Source of the DNA: an uncultured Collinsella sp.
GTDB lineage: Bacteria; Actinomycetota; Coriobacteriia; Coriobacteriales; Coriobacteriaceae
Assembly (NCBI GenBank): GCA_938045085.1
Contig: CALINZ010000102.1
Coordinates: 1 to 5,437, forward strand
Direction: 5' to 3'
DNA length: 5,437 bases
A program made the position numbers and the translations under genes. Every line of letters starts with the position of its first letter. Positions within the stretch are counted from its first letter, which is position 1. This document shows positions 1 through 4,629 of the stretch, piece by piece. Below the pieces are notes generated by a model. That model did no database searches and was not told where the DNA came from. It saw nothing but the letters and a program-made list of their open reading frames with translations.

Positions 1-24
1 ATTCAGACACGTATGCCGCCAAAA

Positions 25-513
25 TTAGGCCAGCCCTCCCATGGCATCAAATTCGGCCTTGATCTTCTCGGCGACATTCCGATACGACTTATATAGACTT
101 GAATCGCGTTTGACTTCGTCGGTCATAACGGGAATCTCTAATTTGGAAACCTCATCTTTTCCCGTCTGAACCGCCACAACAACGCCCATACCAAGACACA
201 TATTACGCTTGGCAGCGTTTATTTTCGCCGCCTTGGCAGGATTTGCCAGGATACGCTGGGCAAATTCCTGTTTAGAGACCGCTTCTTCGGCCTCCGGATC
301 GCCCGCCTCGGCCACTTCGCACTGCAACACGTCCGCATAGTCAAAAATCTTCGGCTCGCCACCGCGCTGATGCACGGCCCACTTGCGGCGCGTGGCATCC
401 TGGTAGATGGCCGGCAAAAATGTAAACCGCGGCGGGTCCAAAATCGTATCCGTGATGGTAAACACATCGGGATCAAAGGCATCCTGCGGGTTTTTCTTCT
501 TGAACAGCCCCAT
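25..513 (-). CDS. Hypothetical 162-residue cytoplasmic protein (MGLFKKK start)
   Basis: I do not recognise this protein with confidence. It has no signal peptide, no convincing membrane segment and only two cysteines. The N-terminus MGLFKKKNPQ is short and basic. Residues about 43-70 (RRKWAVHQ...KIFDYADVLQCEV) look like paired beta strands, followed by an acidic/alanine-rich stretch (70-100), a hydrophobic strand (about 107-116, LGMGVVVAVQ) and an amphipathic C-terminal helix (about 139-158). This layout loosely recalls small Gram-positive DUF4428-type proteins with an 'IFDYxDV' core, but the zinc-binding N-terminal part of those proteins is absent, so that is only a suggestion. The reading frame extends upstream to 546. 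The ATG at 511-513 is preferred because GGGAGG (519-524, minus strand) lies five bases before it. It is transcribed away from the upstream LacI gene, with a separate leader. The middle and end of the gene look somewhat less GC-rich than its neighbours. That a gene is present is likely; its function is unknown. Confidence 0.75.
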   Translation of the reverse strand: MGLFKKKNPQDAFDPDVFTITDTILDPPRFTFLPAIYQDATRRKWAVHQRGGEPKIFDYADVLQCEVAEAGDPEAEEAVSKQEFAQRILANPAKAAKINAAKRNMCLGMGVVVAVQTGKDEVSKLEIPVMTDEVKRDSSLYKSYRNVAEKIKAEFDAMGGLA

Positions 514-518
514 ATCAG

Positions 519-524
519 CCTCCC
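519..524 (-). promoter_or_regulatory. Ribosome binding site deciding the start of the 25-513 gene
   Basis: GGGAGG on the minus strand lies five bases upstream of the ATG at 511-513. The upstream in-frame start at 544-546 would put this site inside the coding region, so it supports the shorter 162-residue product. Confidence 0.7.
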
Positions 525-550
525 GTACTAGCATTAAACAACTCAAGCTG

Positions 551-559
551 AATATAGCA
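551..559 (-). promoter_or_regulatory. Candidate extended -10 promoter for the 25-513 gene
   Basis: The minus strand reads TGCTATATT, an extended -10 (TG-N-TATATT). It would start transcription near 544 and leave a leader of about 30 bases before the ATG at 513. No good -35 hexamer sits 17 bases upstream, which is tolerable for an extended -10. This is inferred from sequence only. Confidence 0.4.
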
Positions 560-634
560 CCAATTTCAAGCCGCTGCCTTACCCTATCGGTGCGCGGCGT
601 CTAAGGCTCGCCCAGCGGAAGAGTTAACGGACGA

Positions 635-707
635 GGGCCGGGGTGCCTGCCTTGTTTTGAGAAGTGGGCTCCGCGAACTTCTCAAAACAAGGCAGGCACC
701 CCGGCCC
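635..707. repeat. Perfect 31-bp inverted repeat with 11-nt loop (element A)
   Basis: Positions 635-665 pair perfectly with 677-707, around the loop 666-676 (GGGCTCCGCGA). The outer half of each arm is GC-rich (GGGCCGGGGTGCCTGCC) and the inner half AT-richer (TTGTTTTGAGAAGT). It lies 54 bases past the LacI stop codon and about 120 bases before the next gene on the same strand. Neither side carries a U-tract, so it is not a textbook intrinsic terminator, although so long a hairpin could still impede transcription or protect the LacI mRNA 3' end. Its outer sequence and flanks match those of the second long palindrome (3014-3149). That suggests a dispersed intergenic palindrome family. Confidence 0.9.
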
Positions 708-761
708 CGCCGGCAAATAGCGGACACTCCGCATGCAATCTATGCAAACAAACAAGTACGC

Positions 762-1790
762 TTAGCTACATTCGGTAAGTTCGAGCACGCTGCCCTTAAC
801 GATAAGCGCCGGCTCCAGGACGACCTCTTCGGCACGCCTGCCGCCCCTACCGGCAAGACGCTTGGACATGCAGCCAAAAGCATGCTCCGCAAGGACACCA
901 GGATCCTGCTCAATCGCGGTCAGCGCCGGCTCAAAGAGAACGTCGGCCGCCGAGTTGTCATAGCTCACCACCGAGATATCGCCCGGGATGCTCTTCCCCA
1001 TCTCGTGCAAGCGCTTGAGCAGACCGAGGGCGATGTTATCCGAACTTGCGAACACGGCGGTGGCATCAGTTGCGAGCACCGCCTCCGAGGCCTCGTAGGC
1101 ACTCGGAATGTAGTACTCGCTCTCAAACTCCAAACGTGCGTCGATAGGCAGGCCAACCTCGCGCAGCGCGCGCTCATAGCCGGCAAGTCGCTTACGCCCC
1201 GTATTGGAACGGCGCGCGTTAACCAAGCAGGCAATGTGACGGTGGCCCTGCTCGATCAGATAGCGAGTGGCCATGTAGCCACCCATCTCGTGGTCGAACA
1301 TCACCTTGTCGCACTCGAGCCCCTCAATGGCACGGTCGACCATCACGGCAGGGATAGGCAGATGGCTGACTTCTTCGCGCAGGGCGCGGTCGTCGGAGAA
1401 CTCGTCGCCCACGACCAGGAAGACGCCATCAACGCCGCGCGTTACCAGCTGGCGCAGCAGCTCCAGATCGTCATCGGCGCTTCCACCCGAGCTGGTAATG
1501 AAGAGCGCATAGCCGTCCTCGCGACAGCGCTTTTCCAGGCTACCGGCGAGCGAGGCAAAAAAGCGGCTCTCGATGTTAGGGACGATAAGGCCCAGCGTGC
1601 GCGACTCGCGCATGACCAGACTACGCGCAATCTGGTTAGGAACATAGTGGTTGCGCGCCGCGACCTCCTTGATGAGTTTGCGGTTTTCTTCCGAGATGCG
1701 ACAAGGCCGATTATTGAGCACAAGCGAGACCGACGAGGGGGAAAGCCCCACCTCCTGGGCGATCTGCTTGAGGGTGACTTTGTTGGCCAT
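762..1790 (-). CDS. LacI-family transcriptional regulator
   Basis: This is a complete 342-residue one-component regulator, the usual LacI/GalR length. The N-terminal helix-turn-helix spans about residues 6-26 (LKQIAQEVGLSPSSVSLVLN), followed by the hinge helix (51-60, PNQIARSLVM), with L58 at the position of the minor-groove leverage leucine. The periplasmic-binding-protein-like sensor starts at TLGLIVPNIES. Ligand-pocket landmarks are R201 in RLAGYERAL and D278 in SVVSYDN, equivalent to the sugar-contacting Arg and Asp of LacI; ASSDNIALGLLKRL is the typical second-lobe motif. The recognition helix carries P18, S19 and L23 where LacI has Tyr, Gln and Arg, so its operator should differ from lacO. 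AAGGAG (1795-1800, minus) precedes the ATG. The gene is divergent from murB across 183 bases with two palindromes. The ligand cannot be named: no sugar transporter or catabolic gene is adjacent. The protein may act in trans, autoregulate, or do both. Confidence 0.95.
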   Translation of the reverse strand: MANKVTLKQIAQEVGLSPSSVSLVLNNRPCRISEENRKLIKEVAARNHYVPNQIARSLVMRESRTLGLIVPNIESRFFASLAGSLEKRCREDGYALFITSSGGSADDDLELLRQLVTRGVDGVFLVVGDEFSDDRALREEVSHLPIPAVMVDRAIEGLECDKVMFDHEMGGYMATRYLIEQGHRHIACLVNARRSNTGRKRLAGYERALREVGLPIDARLEFESEYYIPSAYEASEAVLATDATAVFASSDNIALGLLKRLHEMGKSIPGDISVVSYDNSAADVLFEPALTAIEQDPGVLAEHAFGCMSKRLAGRGGRRAEEVVLEPALIVKGSVLELTECS

Positions 1791-1825
1791 CTCGCTCCTT
1801 CCGGGTTTACGCGCAATCTCTTGAA

Positions 1826-1831
1826 AGTATA
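1826..1831 (-). promoter_or_regulatory. Candidate -10 box of the LacI-family gene
   Basis: The minus strand reads TATACT, five of six matches to TATAAT. It would give a start near 1819 and a leader of roughly 28 bases. The expected -35 position (about 1849-1854) reads CACCGA, a poor match, so an activator or a weak promoter is possible. The same TATACT hexamer precedes galE. Confidence 0.4.
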
Positions 1832-1852
1832 GCGACTACCCCTCTACCTCGG

Positions 1853-1869
1853 TGATAAACACTTTATCA
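1853..1869. promoter_or_regulatory. 17-bp palindrome TGATAAA-CAC-TTTATCA, candidate operator
   Basis: Two perfect 7-bp arms (1853-1859 and 1863-1869) flank a 3-base centre. The site lies in the divergent lacI/murB intergenic region and covers the -35 to -50 zone of the proposed LacI-gene promoter. Symmetric AT-rich half-sites next to a divergent promoter are typical of dimeric regulator sites. The binding protein is unknown: the odd-length centre does not fit the even, CG-centred operators of most LacI-family members. Confidence 0.4.
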
Positions 1870-1924
1870 ATCCGGTAGACGGCTGTTTTATCGCCGCCAG
1901 CGCACCAAATCCGTCCGGGTGGGG

Positions 1925-1930
1925 TATATT
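1925..1930 (+). promoter_or_regulatory. Candidate -10 box of murB
   Basis: TATATT on the plus strand would start transcription near 1937 and leave a leader of about 37 bases before the chosen ATG. The -35 zone (about 1902-1907, GCACCA) is weak. The in-frame TTG at 1929 overlaps this box, which argues against that codon being the translation start. Confidence 0.35.
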
Positions 1931-1931
1931 G

Positions 1932-1941
1932 CAATCGATTG
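1932..1941. promoter_or_regulatory. CAATCGATTG palindrome, candidate LacI-type operator
   Basis: This is a perfect 10-bp palindrome with a central CG, preceded by G, so GCAATCGATTG resembles the CG-centred operators of LacI/PurR/CcpA-type regulators (core pattern GCAA-N-CG-N-TTG). It sits at or just after the predicted murB transcription start, where a bound repressor would block transcription, and 142 bases upstream of the LacI-family start codon. Binding is inferred, and a 10-bp palindrome can arise by chance. Confidence 0.35.
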
Positions 1942-1958
1942 ATGACAACGACCACCAA

Positions 1959-1965
1959 AAGGCGG
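1959..1965 (+). promoter_or_regulatory. Ribosome binding site deciding the murB start
   Basis: AAGGCGG lies eight bases upstream of the ATG at 1974-1976. It is a one-mismatch Shine-Dalgarno at good spacing. No comparable site precedes the in-frame TTG at 1929. Confidence 0.5.
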
Positions 1966-1973
1966 ATATTCGT

Positions 1974-2936
1974 ATGCACGAGAACGACTTTTTTAACGAG
2001 GACCTGCTGTGCGCGCTTGCTGGCGTTGCCGGCGAGGACAACGTGCTGATGAGCGAGCCCATGCGCGAGCACACCACGTTTAAGATCGGCGGCCCGGCCG
2101 ACGTCTTTGTCACGCCCGATACCGAGCAGGGCCTCGTCGCCACGCTCGATACCTGCTATCGCTGCGATCTGCCCCTCACCATCGTGGGCAACGGCTCCGA
2201 CCTGCTCGTCGGCGACAAGGGCATCCGCGGCGTCGTCGTGGCGCTGGGCGAGGGACTCTCCGACATTACGGTCGACGGCACGCACGTCACGGCGGCAGCC
2301 GGCGCCTTGCTTTCCGATGTCGCCGCTGCGGCAGCCGAGGCCGGTCTCACCGGCATGGAGCCCATCTCGGGCATCCCCGGATCGGTCGGCGGCGCCTGCT
2401 ACATGAACGCCGGTGCCTACGGTGCCTGCATGGCCGATGTGCTAAAGTCCGTGCGCGTCTACAAACCCGCTCGCCAGCTCGACGACGGCACCCGCGGCAG
2501 CGGCAATATCATCGAGTTCGATGTCGATGAGCTCAACCTGGGCTATCGCAAGAGCCGCATCGCCGACGACGGCTTCATCGTGCTTTCGGCCACCTTCAAT
2601 CTCGCCCCGGGCAACGCCGCGATGATCAAGGCCGACATGGACGACTACCGCCAGCGCCGCGAGGACAAGCAGCCGCTCGACATGCCGAGTGCCGGCTCCA
2701 CTTTCAAGCGCCCCGAGGGTTACTTTGCCGGCAAACTCATCATGGATGCCGGCCTGCGAGGACACGCCGTTGGCGGCGCGCAGGTGAGCGAGAAGCACTG
2801 CGGCTTCATCGTCAACGCCGACCACGCCACCGCCGCCGATGTCGACGAACTCATCCGCCACATCCAGGCAACCGTCAAAGACCAATTCAACGTAGACCTA
2901 GAACCCGAAGTCCACCGAGTCGGCGAATTTTTATAA
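1974..2936 (+). CDS. murB: UDP-N-acetylenolpyruvoylglucosamine reductase (MurB)
   Basis: This FAD-dependent cytoplasmic enzyme reduces UDP-GlcNAc-enolpyruvate with NADPH to UDP-N-acetylmuramate, the second committed step of peptidoglycan precursor synthesis. From the ATG at 1974 the product has 320 residues, near the family norm. The FAD-binding fold shows TTFKIGGPAD (34-43), GNGSDLLV (72-79), GIPGSVGGA (133-141) and MNAGAYG (144-150). YRKS (191-194), AGSTFKRP with the proton-donor serine S242, the GGAQVSEKHCGFIVN block (267-281) and E312 in EPEVHRVG complete the active site. The layout matches the shorter type II (Gram-positive-like) MurB. A TTG at 1929 would add 15 residues but overlaps a likely -10 box and lacks a ribosome site. 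It is single-gene, divergent from the LacI-type regulator and convergent with the peptidoglycan hydrolase gene. A hairpin begins four bases after the stop codon. Confidence 0.97.
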   Translation: MHENDFFNEDLLCALAGVAGEDNVLMSEPMREHTTFKIGGPADVFVTPDTEQGLVATLDTCYRCDLPLTIVGNGSDLLVGDKGIRGVVVALGEGLSDITVDGTHVTAAAGALLSDVAAAAAEAGLTGMEPISGIPGSVGGACYMNAGAYGACMADVLKSVRVYKPARQLDDGTRGSGNIIEFDVDELNLGYRKSRIADDGFIVLSATFNLAPGNAAMIKADMDDYRQRREDKQPLDMPSAGSTFKRPEGYFAGKLIMDAGLRGHAVGGAQVSEKHCGFIVNADHATAADVDELIRHIQATVKDQFNVDLEPEVHRVGEFL

Positions 2937-2970
2937 AAAGAAGGCCCCGAAAGGGGCCTTCACTTTCTTT
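2931..2970. terminator. Bidirectional intrinsic terminator between murB and the CHAP-protein gene
   Basis: Positions 2940-2948 pair with 2953-2961 (9 bp) around a GAAA tetraloop. On the minus strand the stem is followed by CTTTTTAT, a proper U-tract, so it should efficiently stop transcripts of the CHAP-protein gene. On the plus strand the tail is CACTTTCTTT, weaker but usable for murB, whose stop codon overlaps the left edge. Confidence 0.85.
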
Positions 2971-3013
2971 AATTCAGACAACCAGTCCGGTGTGCCGCGC
3001 CCCGAACCCAAGA

Positions 3014-3149
3014 GGGCCGCGTGCCCGCCCGCAATATATTTGATTGATCGCGAGTTCCGCACGCAAAGAAGGCCACTTAATGTGGCCTTCGTCTTGCGCA
3101 GGACTGCCCGAGCAGGCAATCAAATATATTGCGGGCGGGCACGCGGCCC
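3014..3149. repeat. Long nested palindrome with perfect 33-bp arms (element B)
   Basis: Positions 3014-3046 pair perfectly with 3117-3149, separated by 70 bases that contain a smaller hairpin. The arms run from GC-rich outside (GGGCCGCGTGCCCGCCCG) to AT-rich inside (CAATATATTTGATTG). The element nearly fills the space between the convergent murB and CHAP-protein genes. Its right flank (CGTCGGC, 3150-3156) ends one base before the CHAP-protein stop codon. There is no U-tract on either side. The outer end (GAGGGCCG) and right flank (CGGCCCCG-C/T-CGGC) match element A at 635-707. No transposase, direct target duplication or real ORF is visible. It could be a non-autonomous palindromic repeat, a REP-like element, or a structured 3' end of the CHAP-protein mRNA. 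Confidence 0.9.
3062..3098. terminator. Terminator-like hairpin inside element B
   Basis: Positions 3068-3076 pair with 3082-3090 (9 bp, loop TTAAT), extended after a small internal loop by 3062-3066 with 3094-3098. The stem AAAGAAGGCC...GGCCTTC closely matches the real terminator at 2940-2961, but no run of T follows on either strand, so termination would be weak. It may be a terminator remnant captured within the larger palindrome. Confidence 0.55.
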
Positions 3150-3157
3150 CGTCGGCT

Positions 3158-4363
3158 TTACGACAGCGCCACGCCGCCGAGCCAGCCCCAACGCACGCCA
3201 GAGCCAGTGCCATAGAAGCTAATAAACGAGTCAAGCGACTTAGACGTAATGGCACCCTCGTTGCTCATAACGATGCCGCCGCCAACGTAGATACCCACAT
3301 GACCGTAGATAAGGCCCGGAGCACCCGTGCCGCTGTGCGAGGAATCGGCCACGATCATGCCCACCTGCAGCGCCGAGCGGTCGGAGCTATAGCACCAGGC
3401 GTTAAACATGTCGCACGCATTGCCTCCAAAGTAGCCAACGCCGGCGTTACGGAAGACATTGGTGACCCACGCCGCGCACCAGTTCTGACCCGGCGAAGGC
3501 GTGGAGTAGCACGCGTTGACGACGGCCTGCTGTTTGCCCGAGCCGGCATTCTGTTGCGGGGTTCCGGGCGCATACGATCCGCCACCCGAGCTTGAGCCAC
3601 CCGAGTAGGAATTGCTCTTGTTCGCGGCAGCCGCGGCAGCGGCAGCCTTCCTAGCAGCCTCCTCGGCCTGGGCGGCAGCGAGGATCTCGGAATCGCGCTG
3701 AGCCATGAGCTCCTTGACGTCGTCGGAAAGACCGTTCAGCACGGTCTGGACTTCTTGCTGCTTGGCCTGCATATCCTGCATCTGAGCCGTCTGCTGGTCC
3801 TTGAGTTTCTCCAGGTCGGCCTTTTGTGCTTCGAGCTCGGTCTTCTGTGCGTCGAGCTCAGCCTGAATCGTCTGGATATCCTCGATGGCATCGCGGTCGC
3901 TCTTGTTGATCTTCTCAACGTAATGCGCGTTGGCGACGAGTTCCTCAAACGAGCCAGAGGCCAGCAGCAACGACAGGATGTTCGTGCCGCCGGACTTGTA
4001 GCTGGCGGCCACGCGATCGGAAAGGTCGTTGCGCTTCTTCTTGAGCTCGGCCTTCTTTTCATCGATCTGGGCCTGCGTGTCGTCAATCTTGCCCTGGACA
4101 TTCTCGATGTCGTTGAGGGTCTGGGCATTCTTGTTGGCCAGCGCCGCATACTCATTTGCGATGCTGTCGAGCTGGGCCTGAACCTCGTCGAGCTGGGCCT
4201 GGGCGGCATTCAGTTTATCGGTGGTTTCTTTGGAAGCCTCCGCCGCATGGGCGCGAGCGGGCAGACCAAAAAGAACTGCCGCAGAAGCGGCGCCGAACAG
4301 GGCCTTGAGGGCAGTGCGGCGCGAGAGCTCCTGGGAAAGGATGGAATCGCTGTTTGGTGACAT
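3158..4363 (-). CDS. Exported coiled-coil peptidoglycan hydrolase with C-terminal CHAP-like domain
   Basis: The 401-residue product probably cleaves peptidoglycan peptides outside the cell. Residues 1-40 form a signal peptide with a twin-arginine-type motif (S14-R15-R16-T17-A18-L19-K20), a hydrophobic core (about 19-34) and likely cleavage after AHA (40). Residues about 45-228 are a long Gln/Ala/Lys/Glu-rich coiled coil like the regulatory arm of PcsB/CwlO/RipA-type hydrolases, with a central break near SYKSGGTNILSLLLASGSF (121-139) as in PcsB. A poly-Ala then Ser/Gly-rich linker follows (about 230-275). The C-terminal domain (about 277-401) has NWCAAWVTNVFRNAG with the probable catalytic C296, YGHVGIYVGGG with H355, and N368/E369 as the likely third polar residue. 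The 'WCAAWV' form fits CHAP better than NlpC/P60, whose motif is DCSG. GGAG (4369-4372, minus) lies five bases before the ATG. It is divergent from galE and convergent with murB. Confidence 0.9.
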   Translation of the reverse strand: MSPNSDSILSQELSRRTALKALFGAASAAVLFGLPARAHAAEASKETTDKLNAAQAQLDEVQAQLDSIANEYAALANKNAQTLNDIENVQGKIDDTQAQIDEKKAELKKKRNDLSDRVAASYKSGGTNILSLLLASGSFEELVANAHYVEKINKSDRDAIEDIQTIQAELDAQKTELEAQKADLEKLKDQQTAQMQDMQAKQQEVQTVLNGLSDDVKELMAQRDSEILAAAQAEEAARKAAAAAAAANKSNSYSGGSSSGGGSYAPGTPQQNAGSGKQQAVVNACYSTPSPGQNWCAAWVTNVFRNAGVGYFGGNACDMFNAWCYSSDRSALQVGMIVADSSHSGTGAPGLIYGHVGIYVGGGIVMSNEGAITSKSLDSFISFYGTGSGVRWGWLGGVALS

Positions 4364-4423
4364 ATGTACTCCGTTACATGCTTATTTATATGTCGCTCAA
4401 CTCATACATATTAGCGTACATAT
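4360..4423. repeat. Cluster of ACATAT/ATATGT hexamers before the CHAP-protein gene
   Basis: The palindrome ACATATGT (4360-4367), ATATGT (4388-4393) and two TACATAT copies exactly 12 bases apart (4405-4411, 4417-4423) crowd the leader and promoter of the minus-strand gene. The region is much more AT-rich than its surroundings, so part of this may be composition. A regulator site is possible but unproven. Confidence 0.35.
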
Positions 4424-4435
4424 GGCGCGTCCCAA
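4408..4435 (-). promoter_or_regulatory. Candidate promoter of the CHAP-protein gene
   Basis: On the minus strand TTGGGA (4430-4435) is 16 bases from TAATAT (4408-4413). This predicts a start near 4401 and a leader of about 38 bases. An alternative -10, TATAAA at 4385-4390, would give a very short leader. The choice between them is not settled by sequence. Confidence 0.3.
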
Positions 4436-4499
4436 CGATTTCCACGAACGGCAGGAAACTACAAGGTCAGCGGCTCGTAAGCAAATGCCAAAGATCAGG

Positions 4500-4535
4500 T
4501 TATGCGTACGCAAGCTCTTTTATGAGTACGTTAGC
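4500..4535. repeat. Imperfect 16-bp direct repeat with 20-bp period upstream of galE
   Basis: TTATGCGTACGCAAGC (4500-4515) and TTATGAGTACGTTAGC (4520-4535) agree at 13 of 16 positions, with the first 11 bases differing once. The first copy contains the 10-bp palindrome TGCGTACGCA (4503-4512). A 20-bp period puts both on nearly the same face of the helix, as expected for tandem regulator binding. They lie some 50-90 bases upstream of the proposed galE -10 box, in the galE/CHAP-protein divergent region. Confidence 0.5.
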
Positions 4536-4586
4536 ACAATCCTCTGCTTTTCCCACAGCGCACGATTTGGGCGTCCCCGCCTGCGC

Positions 4587-4592
4587 TATACT
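4587..4592 (+). promoter_or_regulatory. Candidate -10 box of galE
   Basis: TATACT would start transcription near 4599 with a leader of about 31 bases. The -35 zone is weak (GATTTG at 17-bp spacing), which would suit activator-assisted expression. Confidence 0.4.
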
Positions 4593-4629
4593 CCCCTGAA
4601 GAAGTGTTCCTGATTCGATAGGAGACTAC

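Noticed and set aside
635..707. Element A as an ordinary intrinsic terminator
   Set aside because: No T-run follows the stem on either strand, and 31 bp is far longer than the terminator stem seen at 2940-2961. It is reported as a repeat instead.
657..1832. A 391-codon plus-strand open frame opposite the LacI-family gene
   Set aside because: It mirrors the GC-biased codons of the real gene, has an Arg/His/Ala-heavy composition with no recognisable domain, and begins inside element A. The minus-strand frame has full LacI-family motifs.
1929..1931. TTG as the murB start codon
   Set aside because: It overlaps the likely -10 box TATATT, lacks a Shine-Dalgarno, and the extra 15 residues are not part of the MurB fold. 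ATG 1974 has AAGGCGG at suitable spacing.
1..2981. ATTCAGACA shared by positions 1-9 and 2972-2980 as a possible repeat or attachment site
   Set aside because: The exact match is only nine or ten bases, without extended similarity or symmetric context, so chance is adequate.
2974..3255. Short open frames crossing element B
   Set aside because: They consist of the palindrome read through on either strand, lack ribosome sites and run into the CHAP-protein gene.
3755..4360. Leucine-rich plus-strand frame opposite the coiled coil
   Set aside because: Leu/Gly/Val repeats arise directly from reading Gln/Lys/Glu/Ala coiled-coil codons in reverse; there is no start signal.
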